DNA of 64,000 nucleotides from an uncultured Lachnobacterium sp. GTDB lineage: Bacteria > Bacillota > Clostridia > Lachnospirales > Lachnospiraceae. The DNA is taken from NCBI GenBank assembly GCA_900546625.1, contig URDU01000005.1:49290-113289 (forward strand), read 5' to 3'. Of the stretch, positions 54,009 through 63,955 are shown in pieces. The notes below the pieces were generated by a model. That model was not told the origin of the DNA. It made no database searches and saw only the letters and a list, made by a program, of their open reading frames with translations. Numbering within the stretch: the first letter of the stretch is position 1; every line of letters starts with the position of its first letter. The position numbers and the translations under genes were made by a program.

Positions 54009-55220
54009 TTAATCCGGCAAATATCTTGCGACACAAATCGGATTTCTGTAAAATGCATTTGAAACCTTGATTCCATCACGCTTGTTGCTGGCGTGGACAA
54101 TCTGTCCGTTTCCGATATAAATTGCAACATGCGAGATACTCCTTCCGCTTCCGTAGAAGAATAAATCTCCCGGCTTTGCTTCAGATGCACTGATTTTTGT
54201 GCCGTATGAAGGCTGTGCTTTTGATGAATGAGGTAATGAGATTCCATACTTTCCAAGGATTCTCATTGTAAAGCCTGAGCAGTCAACTCCCTTCTCAAGG
54301 CTTGTACCACCCCACACATATCTGTTTCCTACAAACTGTAATGCATATGACACAACGGATGCCCTTACATCTGATACACCGTCACCATACTTCACCTGCT
54401 CAATTGTCTTGGCAGTAGGAAGTGCCTGTGCCACTGTCACATAATCCTGTGATATATATCCTACCGAATCATCCACACTTATCTCAACCCAGCCGTCAGC
54501 GATAGAATTAACCGTGAATGCCTCTGAGTTTCCAACCTGCGAAAGCACTGCAGCCTCTGTTGACTTATCGGCACGTACATTCAGTGTTTCCGTATTTACT
54601 GTGGCAACCGTCTTAATCTCCTGTTGCGCAATAGCCTCTGCCTCAGCTCCTGTTACAAGATACTGCTTGCTTACATATCCTGTCACCTTGCCCGATGTGA
54701 CCTTGTACCAGTCTCCGGCATCCTCTAAAAGCTCACAGGCATTGTGATTGGTAAGGATTCCAACCACTTCGCTGTCTGTAGATGCCTCCTGTCTGATATT
54801 TAAGTTTCCGCTGCTTATAACTGACATACCAAGATTTGTATAACCACAGGTCTGTGCGGCTGTCGGTGTCTGAGCTGCCTCATTTGCCTGTGCAGCCTCA
54901 TCTGCCTGCTCAGACTCCTGTGAAGCATCGTCTGTCTGCGGTGTGCCCTGTGCAGATGCTGTTACAACATTGCTGTCATTTTGCGCGACAGTAAGCTCAG
55001 CTCCGTAGTATGTGAGAGCAGATGTTGCTCCTGCTGTGAGAAGCTCCGTGGCATCTGCGACCTCTGTCATATCAAGCGCCACCCCCGCATTGACTGTTCT
55101 GTTTTCCTTTAATACTGCTCTGGCATCTACTGTGCTGCTTGAGCTCATAGATACCGCACCTATAATAATAGCAAACGCTACAACGCCTGCTGCCTGTCCT
55201 AATTTTAATTTATTTTTCAT
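54009..55220 (-). CDS. SH3b-NlpC/P60 cell-wall hydrolase
   Basis: 403 residues. Signal sequence (about 1-34, VVAFAIIIGAVSMSSSS), a low-complexity Ala/Gln/Glu linker (about 88-124), two SH3b domains (about 138-190 and 208-263) and a C-terminal NlpC/P60 peptidase with Cys314 (DCSGFT), His364 (SHVAIYIG) and His376. A gamma-D-glutamyl-diaminopimelate endopeptidase, secreted. Flanked by its own promoter and the rpsO promoter, it interrupts the usual ribF-rpsO adjacency. Confidence 0.93.
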   Translation of the reverse strand: MKNKLKLGQAAGVVAFAIIIGAVSMSSSSTVDARAVLKENRTVNAGVALDMTEVADATELLTAGATSALTYYGAELTVAQNDSNVVTASAQGTPQTDDASQESEQADEAAQANEAAQTPTAAQTCGYTNLGMSVISSGNLNIRQEASTDSEVVGILTNHNACELLEDAGDWYKVTSGKVTGYVSKQYLVTGAEAEAIAQQEIKTVATVNTETLNVRADKSTEAAVLSQVGNSEAFTVNSIADGWVEISVDDSVGYISQDYVTVAQALPTAKTIEQVKYGDGVSDVRASVVSYALQFVGNRYVWGGTSLEKGVDCSGFTMRILGKYGISLPHSSKAQPSYGTKISASEAKPGDLFFYGSGRSISHVAIYIGNGQIVHASNKRDGIKVSNAFYRNPICVARYLPD

Positions 55221-55260
55221 ATAGCCTCCAATTCATGCTATCCATAATCCCATGGTTACG

Positions 55261-55288
55261 AGTATAGCACAAATTGTTAAAATGTCAA
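55261..55288 (-). promoter_or_regulatory. promoter of the NlpC/P60 gene
   Basis: Minus strand: TTGACA (55283-55288), 16-bp spacer, TATACT (55261-55266), about 35 bp before the ATG. Upstream, CCGTAATATTT is repeated in tandem (55296-55317). Confidence 0.7.
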
Positions 55289-55348
55289 TATTTTTCCGTA
55301 ATATTTCCGTAATATTTGTCATTTTTTCGTTATTTTGGGCAATTTAGT

Positions 55349-55379
55349 AAAAAAACAGCCACACTAAAACGTGTGACTG
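55349..55379 (-). terminator. terminator at the end of ribF
   Basis: Minus strand: CAGTCACAC (55371-55379) and GTGTGGCTG (55356-55364), 6-nt loop, then a run of seven T. The stem includes the ribF stop codon. Ends the rimP-to-ribF operon. Confidence 0.85.
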
Positions 55380-56293
55380 CCCGCATAATTGATTGTATAA
55401 TTGATATCTGCACTCATCTGGCTCTTTAACGCTTCTATCGAATCAAACTTCATCTCAGCTCTTACGAACTTATGAAGCTCTACCATGATATCCTGTCCGT
55501 AAACATCCTGCCCAAAATCTATGATATATGTCTCTGCACCGATTGGATTTTTGCCCTCTATAGTAGGCTTGCAGCCTATATTGGTTACGCCAAGGTACCA
55601 GTTGTCCCTGACAAGAACTCTCGACATATACACTCCCTTTGGCGGAAGCAGCTTATCGTGCGGCACCGTAAGATTGACTGTCGGAATGCCGATAGTCCTG
55701 CCCAACGCTCTGCCATGCACCACCCTTCCTTTTATAAAAAAAGGATATCCAAGCAGCTCATTTGCCTTCTTAATATGTCCTGCCGCAATCTCCTCACGGA
55801 TATAAGTACTGCTTATATCCCTGTCTCCGTCCTTTATCTTGTCCACCACAATAAGCTCATATCCAAGCTCTCCTGCCATTGCAGAAAGCAGCCTGTGGTC
55901 TCCTGCCCTGTTGTGCCCGAAACGAAAATCATCTCCGACAATGATACACTTGACATTAAGACTTTTAACTATCCATCTGACAAACGCATCTGCCTCCATC
56001 GTCATCACCTGTGGCACAAACGGACACTCTATCAGATAGTCAATACCTGATTTTTCAAACACATACTCTTTTTCATCGTTTGTGATTATAACCTTTGACT
56101 CAATGCCAAGCACCTCCGATTTCGGAGGAATATCAAACGTAAATATGATGCGCTTGTAGCCATGCAGATTGCTCTGTTCAATTTGCTTTTCCATCAGAAA
56201 TTCATGTCCTCTGTGAAGCCCGTCAAACTTTCCAAACGAGATAACGGACGGCTCCTTAACATGAAAATCCAGAGTTTTGCTTATATATTCCAT
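55364..56293 (-). CDS. ribF: riboflavin kinase / FAD synthetase RibF
   Basis: 309 residues. FMN adenylyltransferase half (about 1-180): SFGKFDGLHRGHEFLM, GDDFRFGHNRAGD and STYIREEI; riboflavin kinase half (about 185-305): GRVVHGRALGRTIGIPTVNL, PPKGVY, and NIGCKPT. 18 bp after truB, last gene of the operon. Confidence 0.96.
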   Translation of the reverse strand: MEYISKTLDFHVKEPSVISFGKFDGLHRGHEFLMEKQIEQSNLHGYKRIIFTFDIPPKSEVLGIESKVIITNDEKEYVFEKSGIDYLIECPFVPQVMTMEADAFVRWIVKSLNVKCIIVGDDFRFGHNRAGDHRLLSAMAGELGYELIVVDKIKDGDRDISSTYIREEIAAGHIKKANELLGYPFFIKGRVVHGRALGRTIGIPTVNLTVPHDKLLPPKGVYMSRVLVRDNWYLGVTNIGCKPTIEGKNPIGAETYIIDFGQDVYGQDIMVELHKFVRAEMKFDSIEALKSQMSADINYTINYAGSHTF

Positions 56294-56310
56294 AATATCT
56301 GTATACTATT

Positions 56311-57210
56311 CTATTCCATAAAAATCTTTACCGGCTTAAACTCACCGGTCTCATCAAGATACGAATACACGCCGACAAATATGCCCTCATGATTGTATAC
56401 TCTGTATCTTATATCAGAGTCAGCACCGTGTTTTAAATAATCCGTAAGCACTGCAGGAATTTTATTTCCATTTCTGACAAGCTTATCGGCCTCTGCCACC
56501 GTATGTACTGCCGGCAGATTTTCAAACACTCCGTCAACAGGCATCACCATATCAAGGTTTCCTTCATCCACCTTCGATTGAATCTGTGAAAGTGTCAGTG
56601 AATGTTCCAAGTCAAAGCCCGCTACCCTTACTCTAAGCAGTGACTTCATGCAGCCATGACAGCCCAGTCTCTCTCCGATGTCATTGCACAGTGTCCTGAT
56701 ATATGTGCCCTTTGAACAGTGTACCGTCATCGTAACCTCAGGCAAATCAATGCTTTCAACATTTATGTCAAAAACTTCAATATCTCTGGCCTTTCTCTCT
56801 ATAACCTTGCCCTCTCTGGCGAGCTCATAGAGCTTTTTCCCATTGACCTTTAAAGCCGAGTACATGGGCGGCACCTGTTTTTGTCTGCCAACAAACTGTG
56901 AAATCACATCATACACCGCCTGCTCAGTCACATTGACCTTAGCCTGATTTAAGATTTGTCCTGAAATATCCTGTGTATCTGTCTCCTGTCCTAAAAGCAG
57001 CACAGCTTTATAGACCTTGTCCTTATCTGTCAAAAGGTCACACACTCTGGTTGCCTTTCCAAGGCAGACAGGGAGAACTCCCTGTGCATCCGGATCAAGT
57101 GTACCTGTATGACCAATCTTTTTCTGGTGGAATATGCCTCTAAGCTTTGCCACAACGTCAAAGCTTGTATAGCCCTTTTCCTTGTATACATTGATTATTC
57201 CGTTAACCAT
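56311..57210 (-). CDS. truB: tRNA pseudouridine-55 synthase TruB
   Basis: 299 residues. GIINVYKEKGYTSFDVV, catalytic Asp39 in HTGTLDPDAQGVLPV, DKVYKAVLLLG and CSKGTYIRTLCNDIG, with a C-terminal extension of PUA type. Makes Psi55 in the T loop. 19 bp after nrnA. Confidence 0.97.
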   Translation of the reverse strand: MVNGIINVYKEKGYTSFDVVAKLRGIFHQKKIGHTGTLDPDAQGVLPVCLGKATRVCDLLTDKDKVYKAVLLLGQETDTQDISGQILNQAKVNVTEQAVYDVISQFVGRQKQVPPMYSALKVNGKKLYELAREGKVIERKARDIEVFDINVESIDLPEVTMTVHCSKGTYIRTLCNDIGERLGCHGCMKSLLRVRVAGFDLEHSLTLSQIQSKVDEGNLDMVMPVDGVFENLPAVHTVAEADKLVRNGNKIPAVLTDYLKHGADSDIRYRVYNHEGIFVGVYSYLDETGEFKPVKIFME

Positions 57211-57228
57211 CTGCCTAAGAATCTCTCC

Positions 57229-58176
57229 CTAAATATTGTCCTTAATTGCTGTAAGAATGCGCTCTGTTGCCACATCAAGCGGTCCGTCAATCGTAAATCC
57301 AGCGGCCTTTACATGTCCGCCGCCACCAAATACCGACGCAACCTTTGCCACATCATAATCACCGTTTACGCGCAGACTGCCCTTGTAGGTACCATCCTCA
57401 TTTTCGTAGAGAAATACCGCAACCTTTATATCCTTTGTCACACGCAGCTGGTTTACAATACCGTCAAGATGCTTCGGAAGCACCTCGTACTTCTCCATCT
57501 CAGCGCGCGATATGGCAGACAGTATCACATCACCATCCAGATACAGAGCGGCATTCAAAAGTGCCTGCCCCATAATCTTGTTCTGAGCGAATGTCTTTGT
57601 GTAAAATGTATCATCGATTATTCTTGAATAATCAATGCCCATCTCCATCAGTGCGCCTGCTATATCCATAGTCTTTTTTGAAGTACATGAATACTGGAAC
57701 ACTCCTGTATCATGCACCATGCCTGTATAAATACACTCTGCTATCTGTATTGTGATGCGCTCCTTCGGCAGAAGCTCAAACACAAGCTCACAGGTTGAGC
57801 TTGCATCCGGAAAAATGTAATTTGCGTCTGCAAAAGCCTCATTTGTGACATGATGATCTATGCAAAGTGTCCTTTTTGCAGACTCAAAATACTTAGCTGC
57901 ATTTCCAAGTCTGTCTGTATCACTGCAGTCACATGCTATGAACAGATCGTATACTGTATCATCCGCATAGCTGCTGTCAATCTCATCTGCTCTTTGCATA
58001 AACTTAAAGATGTTCGGACTTGGCTCCAAATAAAGCCTTGCCTTTATATTTGGATAATAATCCTTTATGTAATTGTATACCGCAAGCGTAGAGCCGACAC
58101 AGTCGCCGTCCGGTCTCACATGACCGGAAACGGCAACTGATTGTGCATCCTTTAAAATAGAATCAATCTCTGTCAT
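57229..58176 (-). CDS. nrnA: DHH phosphoesterase NrnA (nanoRNase / pAp phosphatase)
   Basis: 315 residues from the ATG at 58176, 7 bp from GAGG; an upstream TTG is in frame. DHH motifs: HVRPDGDCVGS, ACDCSDTDRLG, CIDHHVTNEAFAD; DHHA1 C-terminal domain with GSLRVNG and FGGGGHVKAAG. Degrades short RNA and pAp. In its normal place between rbfA and truB. Confidence 0.93.
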   Translation of the reverse strand: MTEIDSILKDAQSVAVSGHVRPDGDCVGSTLAVYNYIKDYYPNIKARLYLEPSPNIFKFMQRADEIDSSYADDTVYDLFIACDCSDTDRLGNAAKYFESAKRTLCIDHHVTNEAFADANYIFPDASSTCELVFELLPKERITIQIAECIYTGMVHDTGVFQYSCTSKKTMDIAGALMEMGIDYSRIIDDTFYTKTFAQNKIMGQALLNAALYLDGDVILSAISRAEMEKYEVLPKHLDGIVNQLRVTKDIKVAVFLYENEDGTYKGSLRVNGDYDVAKVASVFGGGGHVKAAGFTIDGPLDVATERILTAIKDNI

Positions 58177-58191
58177 AATCAATCCTCTTTA

Positions 58192-58557
58192 TTAATCCTC
58201 TTTGAGATTTTTTGTTACTTCATCAATCTTTTTAGACATCTCAACACCATACTCTATAGACTGGTCTATGATAAATGTAATGGCAGGTGTGTTTCTTAAA
58301 TTGATGTTCTTTGCGAGAGTTCTGCGTATATATCCCTCCGCTGACTTAAGTCCTGCAAGTGTATCAGCCTGTGATTTCTTGTCACCCAGCACACTGATAT
58401 AAGCCTTTGCTGTCTTTAAATCAGGTGCCACCTCTACAGCAACAACACTTGTCATGGGATTGATACGCGGATCCTTTATCTCACCGCGTATGATATTTGA
58501 CAGTTCACGCATTACCTCTTCGTTGATACGAATATTTTTTATGCTGTTCTTTCTCAT
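58192..58557 (-). CDS. rbfA: ribosome-binding factor A
   Basis: 121 residues, full length. RINEEVMRELSNIIRGEIKDPRI (in part) at the start and TPAITFIIDQSIEYG near the end are family hallmarks. A cold-shock 30S maturation factor. 75 bp after infB. Confidence 0.96.
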   Translation of the reverse strand: MRKNSIKNIRINEEVMRELSNIIRGEIKDPRINPMTSVVAVEVAPDLKTAKAYISVLGDKKSQADTLAGLKSAEGYIRRTLAKNINLRNTPAITFIIDQSIEYGVEMSKKIDEVTKNLKED

Positions 58558-58632
58558 ATAATCCCGCTTTCTTTTTATATTAAACCGTAGCTATCCGAAT
58601 AGCTGCATTAATTCAAGCTAACCAATATATGA

Positions 58633-61419
58633 TTATCTTGGAACCTCTACCATCTTGTAGGCTTCAACGATATCAAATTCCTGAATATCATTAAATCCGT
58701 CAAATACAAGACCACACTCGTAGCCTGTCTTGACCTCCTTGACATCATCCTTGAATCTCTTGAGTGAAGCAAGGTCTCCCTCGAATATCTGCTCACCCTC
58801 TCTGCTTATTCTGACACGGCAGCCTCTCTCCATAAATCCGTCAAGCACATATGAACCTGCAATGTTTCCAACGCCTGAAGCCTTGAAAATCTGTCTGATT
58901 TCCGCATGTCCGATAACCTTCTCCTCAAATACAGGATCAAGCATACCCTTCATGGCAGCGGATACATCCTCGATTGCATTGTAGATGACCTTGTAAAGTC
59001 TGATATCTACGCCCTCACGGTCTGCTGTAGCCTTGGCAACAGGATCCGGTCTGACGTTGAAGCCGATGATGATTGCATTTGATGCTGATGCAAGGATAAC
59101 ATCCGACTCGTTGATGGCACCAACACCACCGTGGATGACCTTGACCACAACCTCCTCATTTGAAAGCTTGACAAGACTCTGCTTAACAGCCTCGACTGAA
59201 CCCTGCACATCTGCCTTTACGATGATATCAAGCTCCTTCATGTTGCCTGACTGGATCTGTGAGAACAGATCATCAAGTGACATCTTTGCCTTTGTATCCT
59301 CGATGAGCTTATTCTTCTCCTCTGAAATATATGTGTCAGAGAATGCCTTTGCTTCCTTCTCTGAATCACATGCCACAAATGTCTCTCCTGCTGATGGCAC
59401 ACTGTTAAGTCCAAGTATCTCTACCGGTGTAGAAGGCTTAGCCTCCTTTACTCTGCGTCCCTTATCATCAATCATGGCTCTTACCTTACCATAGCTGCTT
59501 CCGCATGCGATAGGATCTCCGACATGGAGTGTTCCTTTTTGTACAAGCACTGTGGCAACCGCACCACGGCCCTTGTCAAGCTGTGCCTCGATTACGAGTC
59601 CTCTTGCGTTTCTGTCAGGATTAGCCTTGAGCTCAAGCACCTCTGCTGTAAGAAGAATCATCTCAAGGAGATTGTCGATACCCTCCTTAGTATGTGCAGA
59701 TACAGGACAGAATATTGTGCTTCCACCCCAATCCTCAGGGATAAGCTCATACTCTGAGAGCTCCTGCTTAACCTTATCGATATTGGCACTTGGCTTATCT
59801 ATCTTGTTGACTGCGACGATAATCTCAACACCTGCTGCCTTTGCATGGTTGATAGCCTCAACAGTCTGTGGCATTACACCATCATCTGCAGCAACAACAA
59901 GGATTGCGATATCAGTAGAGTTTGCACCACGCATACGCATTGCTGTAAATGCCTCATGTCCCGGTGTATCAAGGAATGTGATGTTCTGGTCATTGATTGA
60001 TACAACAGATGCACCGATATGCTGTGTAATACCACCTGCCTCACGGTCTGTAACACGTGTCTGTCTGATGGCATCAAGCAGTGATGTCTTACCATGATCT
60101 ACGTGACCCATTACGCAGACTACAGGTGGACGAGGAACCATCTTGCTCTCATCCTCTTCATCCTCCTTGAGAAGCTCTGCAATCACATCGACCTTTTCCT
60201 CTTCCTCACAGATGAAATTAAACTCTAACGCAATTTCCTCAGCTGCCGCAAAATCAACCTCAGAGTTAACTGTTACCATCTCGCCCTTCATGAAAAGCTT
60301 CTTTACAATGGCAGAAGGCTGCACCTTCATCTTGTCAGCTAAATCCCTGATTGTAATCTTCTCCGGAAGAGAAATTGTCTTAATCTCGTTCTCATCCTCT
60401 TTTGGCTGTGCCTTAGGCTGCTGTGGCTTTTTCTTGCCACCGTGCTTCTCGAGATTGATGTAATTCTCCTGCTTCTTTCCAAGCTTATCCTGCTTCTGGC
60501 TCTGATTGTGATTATGCTTATTCTTTCTGTCGTTGCCTCTGTCTCTGCTCTCCTTGCCTCTTACATCATCAGGAGCTGCCACTGCAACGGTTTCTTTTCT
60601 GAAACGATTTCTGTCATCACTTCTGCCGCCTGCTCTCTCGTTATTTCTGTCATTGCTTCTGCTTCTGTCATTATTTCTGTCAAAGCTTCTGCCACCCTCA
60701 GCAGGACGTCTTGCGTCATTTCTGAAGCCTCTGTTATTGTCTCTATTGTTGTCTCTATTGTTGTCTCTGCTGTTATCACGGTTATTGTCGCGATTGTTTG
60801 GTCTTCTATCGCTGTTTCTGTCCGTATTTCTGCTTCTGTCGGCATTTCTATCGGTATTTCTGTTATTGGTTCTGTCGCCATTTTCCTGACGTCTGTCGCC
60901 TCTTCTATCAGCATCAGCCTGACGTGCCGGACGCGAATTGGCTGTCTTCATATCTGCATACGGATCTGCTGTACGCTCACTTATAGGGCGCATAGCTCTC
61001 TCTCCGACCGGTCTTGGCTTGATAATGCTGTGCTGCTCAGGACGTGATGACTGATTATCGCGTCTGCCATTGCCATTCCTGCGCTGTGAACCGTTATTTC
61101 CATTATTTCCGCTGCCGTTTCCACCATTTGGTTTTCTTCCCTGCTTACTGTACTGGGCATTGAAAACTGCTGTGATGCTTGCCTTTTTCTTTGGTCTGTC
61201 GGCTGCCTTTGCCTCATCCTTTTTAGGCTCTTCCTTCTTAGGTGCCTCTTTTTTTACTTCTGTTTTTGTGTACTTCTTTCGCACAATTTTCTGTGCCTCG
61301 TCCTCAAGACCGCTCTGCACATTTTTGACAGCAAACTGTGTGCCGTTTAATGTGTCTATGACGTCCTGCGACTTTATATTTAATTCTTTTGCAAGTTCAT
61401 GAACTCTCATTTTTGCCAT
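58633..61419 (-). CDS. infB: translation initiation factor IF-2
   Basis: 928 residues from the ATG at 61419; a GTG six codons earlier overlaps the ylxQ stop and the GGAGG. N-terminal IF2 helix domain ([11 protein letters not shown]), a long low-complexity region rich in Asn, Arg and Asp (about 100-300), a second N2 helix domain, G domain GHVDHGKT with DTPGHEAF and NKIDKP, then domains II, III and IV. Core is complete. The low-complexity part contains NNRD units in a row (60718-60800). Confidence 0.97.
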   Translation of the reverse strand: MAKMRVHELAKELNIKSQDVIDTLNGTQFAVKNVQSGLEDEAQKIVRKKYTKTEVKKEAPKKEEPKKDEAKAADRPKKKASITAVFNAQYSKQGRKPNGGNGSGNNGNNGSQRRNGNGRRDNQSSRPEQHSIIKPRPVGERAMRPISERTADPYADMKTANSRPARQADADRRGDRRQENGDRTNNRNTDRNADRSRNTDRNSDRRPNNRDNNRDNSRDNNRDNNRDNNRGFRNDARRPAEGGRSFDRNNDRSRSNDRNNERAGGRSDDRNRFRKETVAVAAPDDVRGKESRDRGNDRKNKHNHNQSQKQDKLGKKQENYINLEKHGGKKKPQQPKAQPKEDENEIKTISLPEKITIRDLADKMKVQPSAIVKKLFMKGEMVTVNSEVDFAAAEEIALEFNFICEEEEKVDVIAELLKEDEEDESKMVPRPPVVCVMGHVDHGKTSLLDAIRQTRVTDREAGGITQHIGASVVSINDQNITFLDTPGHEAFTAMRMRGANSTDIAILVVAADDGVMPQTVEAINHAKAAGVEIIVAVNKIDKPSANIDKVKQELSEYELIPEDWGGSTIFCPVSAHTKEGIDNLLEMILLTAEVLELKANPDRNARGLVIEAQLDKGRGAVATVLVQKGTLHVGDPIACGSSYGKVRAMIDDKGRRVKEAKPSTPVEILGLNSVPSAGETFVACDSEKEAKAFSDTYISEEKNKLIEDTKAKMSLDDLFSQIQSGNMKELDIIVKADVQGSVEAVKQSLVKLSNEEVVVKVIHGGVGAINESDVILASASNAIIIGFNVRPDPVAKATADREGVDIRLYKVIYNAIEDVSAAMKGMLDPVFEEKVIGHAEIRQIFKASGVGNIAGSYVLDGFMERGCRVRISREGEQIFEGDLASLKRFKDDVKEVKTGYECGLVFDGFNDIQEFDIVEAYKMVEVPR

Positions 61420-61436
61420 ATATCTATTTTCCTCCA

Positions 61437-61751
61437 CTATTCAGTTTTATTCGACTGCAGCTTTTTTATCACTGCATTTGCAAGGTTTTCATCCGTCACT
61501 GCAAGGGAAGCACGAAACTCTTTGCCTATTGCATTCCCTAACCCCACCTTGTCACTATAAAAATAAATCGGAACCTCATAGAAAGCAGTCATATCCGAAA
61601 AATGCTTCTTGGTATTGTCTGATGAATCATCTGCAACTATTACTAAATATGCCTTTCCTGTCTTTACTGCTTTCTCTGTAGAAAACTCTCCGCTAACCAC
61701 ATTGCCTGACTTTGCTGCTAATCCCAGCATTGAAAGTACTCTATCTGTCAA
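61437..61751 (-). CDS. L7Ae-family RNA-binding protein YlxQ
   Basis: 104 residues, TTG start at 61751, overlapping the ylxR end by 11 bp. L7Ae/L30e fold: [31 protein letters not shown] and [13 protein letters not shown]. Small RNA-binding protein of unknown precise role, usual in this operon. Confidence 0.9.
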   Translation of the reverse strand: MTDRVLSMLGLAAKSGNVVSGEFSTEKAVKTGKAYLVIVADDSSDNTKKHFSDMTAFYEVPIYFYSDKVGLGNAIGKEFRASLAVTDENLANAVIKKLQSNKTE

Positions 61752-62013
61752 TTTGGTTCATCTCCTTTTCAAGCTCCTCATATACCTGTTCTGATACACT
61801 AACACCAAGGGAACGCTCAAGTGCCTTTGTCTTTTTTGCCTTTTTAAAGCACTCAAGGCTCTTACATATATAAGCACCCCTGCCGTTTTTCTTGCCGGTG
61901 TCATCGAGAATTATGTCTCCCTCCGCAGTCTTTACCACACGGATAAGCGACTTCTTTTCCTTCATCTCCTGACAGCCTACGCATTTGCGCATTGGAATCT
62001 TTTTATTTGCCAT
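61741..62013 (-). CDS. YlxR RNA-binding protein (DUF448)
   Basis: 90 residues. PMRKCVGCQEMKEKKSLIRVV and GRGAYICKSLECFKKA are the family signatures. Its ATG overlaps the nusA stop by one base (TAATG), a coupling signal. Confidence 0.93.
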   Translation of the reverse strand: MANKKIPMRKCVGCQEMKEKKSLIRVVKTAEGDIILDDTGKKNGRGAYICKSLECFKKAKKTKALERSLGVSVSEQVYEELEKEMNQIDR

Positions 62014-63272
62014 TACTGCTCATCACCACTATCTGCTGTATCATCAGTCTCTTCGAAATCTAAAGCATCTGCATTCTCGGCTGCTGCATCATTTTCTTCA
62101 GCCTCTGTGTCAAAAGCATCTGCCTGTTCTTCCTCGGCTAAGCCATCGTTCTCAGCAAGCTCCTCATCTGAATAATCATAATCGTCATCATAATCATCCT
62201 CTTCATAGTCATTCTCATAATCCATGAAGTCTCCTGACTCTCTGGCCTGTGTCTCGCTCTTGATATCAATCTTGAAGCCTGTAAGTCTTGCTGCAAGTCT
62301 TGCATTCTGTCCTTCCTTACCGATTGCAAGTGAAAGCTGATAATCCGGAACAACAACCTTTGCTGATTTCTCATCTGCATCTGCGATAACAGAGATAACC
62401 TTTGCAGGGCTAAGTGCATTCTGGATAAGTATTGCAGGATTCTCATCCCATGTGATGATATCGATTTTCTCACCGCGGAGCTCATTTACGATAGCATTGA
62501 CTCTGGCACCATTCATACCTACACATGCTCCTACAGGATCTACATTTGGATCATTTGACCATACGGCAATCTTTGTTCTGCTTCCGGCCTCACGTGATAT
62601 AGCCTTTATCTCAACTATACCCTCTTTAACCTCTGTAACCTCTGACTCGAAAAGTCTCTTTACAAGCTCAGGGTGTGTTCTTGAAACAAGAATCTTTGGT
62701 CCCTTTGATGTTGACTTGACCTCAAGGATATATACCTTGATACGCTCTGTAGGCTTGAATACCTCGCCCTTTATCTGCTCACTCTCAGTCAGAAGAGCAT
62801 CAGCCTTGCCTAAGTTGATGCTGACATTCTTTCCGATGTATCTTTGAACAACACCTGTCACAACATCCTTTTCCTTGCTGTTGTACTCGTCAAATATTAC
62901 CTTTCTCTCCTCCTCGCGGATTTTCTGAAGGATAACGTTCTTTGCATTCTGTGTGGCGATACGTCCGAATTCCTTTGACTTCACCTCAACTCTCACGATA
63001 TCTCCAAGCTGGTAGTTACCGTTTACCTTGTGCGCATCTGCTAAGGAAATCTCCTCAACCGGATCCTCAACCGCATCTACAACTGTCTTCTCCTGGTAGC
63101 ATGAGAAAGCACATGTCTCAGGATCGATTTCCACCTTTACATTGTCTGATTTACCAAAATGGTTCTTGCAGGCAGTCACAAGAGAGTTCTCAATTGCCTC
63201 AAGTAAAGTTTCTTTACTGATGTTTTTCTCCTGCTCTAATATATTTAACGCTTCTAATAACTCATTGCTCAT
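62013..63272 (-). CDS. nusA: transcription termination/antitermination factor NusA
   Basis: 419 residues. N-terminal polymerase-binding domain (about 1-130), S1 (about 133-200, VTGVVQRYIGKNVSINLG), KH1 and KH2 (DPVGACVGMNGARVNAIVNEL; LAIGKEGQNARLAARLTG) and an acidic tail of about 75 residues, mostly Asp/Glu. The acidic tail is longer than in Bacillus NusA (about 371 residues). AGGAGG precedes the ATG. Confidence 0.97.
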   Translation of the reverse strand: MSNELLEALNILEQEKNISKETLLEAIENSLVTACKNHFGKSDNVKVEIDPETCAFSCYQEKTVVDAVEDPVEEISLADAHKVNGNYQLGDIVRVEVKSKEFGRIATQNAKNVILQKIREEERKVIFDEYNSKEKDVVTGVVQRYIGKNVSINLGKADALLTESEQIKGEVFKPTERIKVYILEVKSTSKGPKILVSRTHPELVKRLFESEVTEVKEGIVEIKAISREAGSRTKIAVWSNDPNVDPVGACVGMNGARVNAIVNELRGEKIDIITWDENPAILIQNALSPAKVISVIADADEKSAKVVVPDYQLSLAIGKEGQNARLAARLTGFKIDIKSETQARESGDFMDYENDYEEDDYDDDYDYSDEELAENDGLAEEEQADAFDTEAEENDAAAENADALDFEETDDTADSGDEQ

Positions 63273-63309
63273 TATTTTTTCCTCCTATTTGTGTTATCGT
63301 GCGCTTTAA

Positions 63310-63777
63310 TTAAAAATCCAATGCCTGACGTATAAGCGCAATGTCACTCTTATTGAATGTAGTCTCATTGCCGTCTTCATCGGTTATTGTCACTGTATCC
63401 TTATCATAAGCTGTCAGCAGACCGTAAAATTCCTTGGACTTGTTGATAGCCCTGTATGTGCGAATCTCTATTTCCTTATTCATATTGCGCACATAGTCCT
63501 TTTCCTTCTTGAGAGGTCTTCCAAGCCCCGGCGAGCTGACCTCGAAGGTGTACGAATCAGGAATATAATCCTCTCTGTCGAGAATCTCATTCATCTGCCT
63601 TGCAACCACTTCACAGTCATCAACAGTTATGCCACCCTCTTTATCGATATATGCTCTCAGGTAGTTCATGCCACCTTCCTTAACATACTCGACATCAACA
63701 AGCTCAAAATTCATGCTGTCAAGAATTGGTTTTATAAAACTCTCTGTCTTTGTCTCATATACACTTGCCTTTGACAT
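63310..63777 (-). CDS. rimP: ribosome maturation factor RimP
   Basis: 155 residues. YLRAYIDKEGGITVDDCEVVARQMNE (in part), YTFEVSSPGLGRPLKKEKDY and a C-terminal SH3-like domain. First gene of the operon; GAGAGG precedes the ATG. Confidence 0.96.
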   Translation of the reverse strand: MSKASVYETKTESFIKPILDSMNFELVDVEYVKEGGMNYLRAYIDKEGGITVDDCEVVARQMNEILDREDYIPDSYTFEVSSPGLGRPLKKEKDYVRNMNKEIEIRTYRAINKSKEFYGLLTAYDKDTVTITDEDGNETTFNKSDIALIRQALDF

Positions 63778-63818
63778 TTTATCACCTCTCTTTTGATTAT
63801 TGATGTTTATAAACGTGA

Positions 63819-63848
63819 ATTGAGAGAGGACTTTTGCCCTCTCTCAAT
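63819..63848 (-). promoter_or_regulatory. perfect hairpin in the rimP operon leader
   Basis: 11-bp perfect arms ATTGAGAGAGG / CCTCTCTCAAT around an 8-nt loop, between the promoter and rimP. No T run on either side, so not a simple terminator. May protect the 5' end or be a processing or protein-binding site. Confidence 0.65.
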
Positions 63849-63872
63849 CTAGTCAACGTTGTTATCATAGGT

Positions 63873-63901
63873 ATAATAGCACTATCAGAAAAAAAAATCA
63901 A
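63873..63901 (-). promoter_or_regulatory. promoter of the rimP-nusA-infB operon
   Basis: Minus strand: TTGATT (63896-63901), 17-bp spacer, TATTAT (63873-63878), about 95 bp before rimP, with an A/T-rich tract upstream that could act as an UP element. Confidence 0.7.
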
Positions 63902-63945
63902 GTTTTTTTAAAAAAGTACTTGCTTTTTTTGAAACTCCATGATAG

Positions 63946-63951
63946 TATAAT
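63946..63951 (+). promoter_or_regulatory. -10 box of the tRNA promoter
   Basis: TATAAT 4 bp upstream of the tRNA. The best -35 candidate, TTGCTT (63920-63925), gives a 20-bp spacer, so the -35 is uncertain. Confidence 0.5.
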
Positions 63952-63955
63952 ACAC

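Noticed and set aside
55296..55317. Tandem CCGTAATATTT repeat upstream of the NlpC/P60 promoter
   Set aside because: Only two units in an AT-rich gap; could be a regulator site but nothing else supports it.
60718..60800. Short regular repeats considered as a CRISPR array
   Set aside because: Units are 9-15 bp, in frame inside infB, and have no spacers; no cas genes anywhere in the window.
60442..61047. 201-codon plus-strand frame rich in Ser/Val/Ile
   Set aside because: Antisense to the repetitive linker of IF-2; the repeats produce long open frames by chance.
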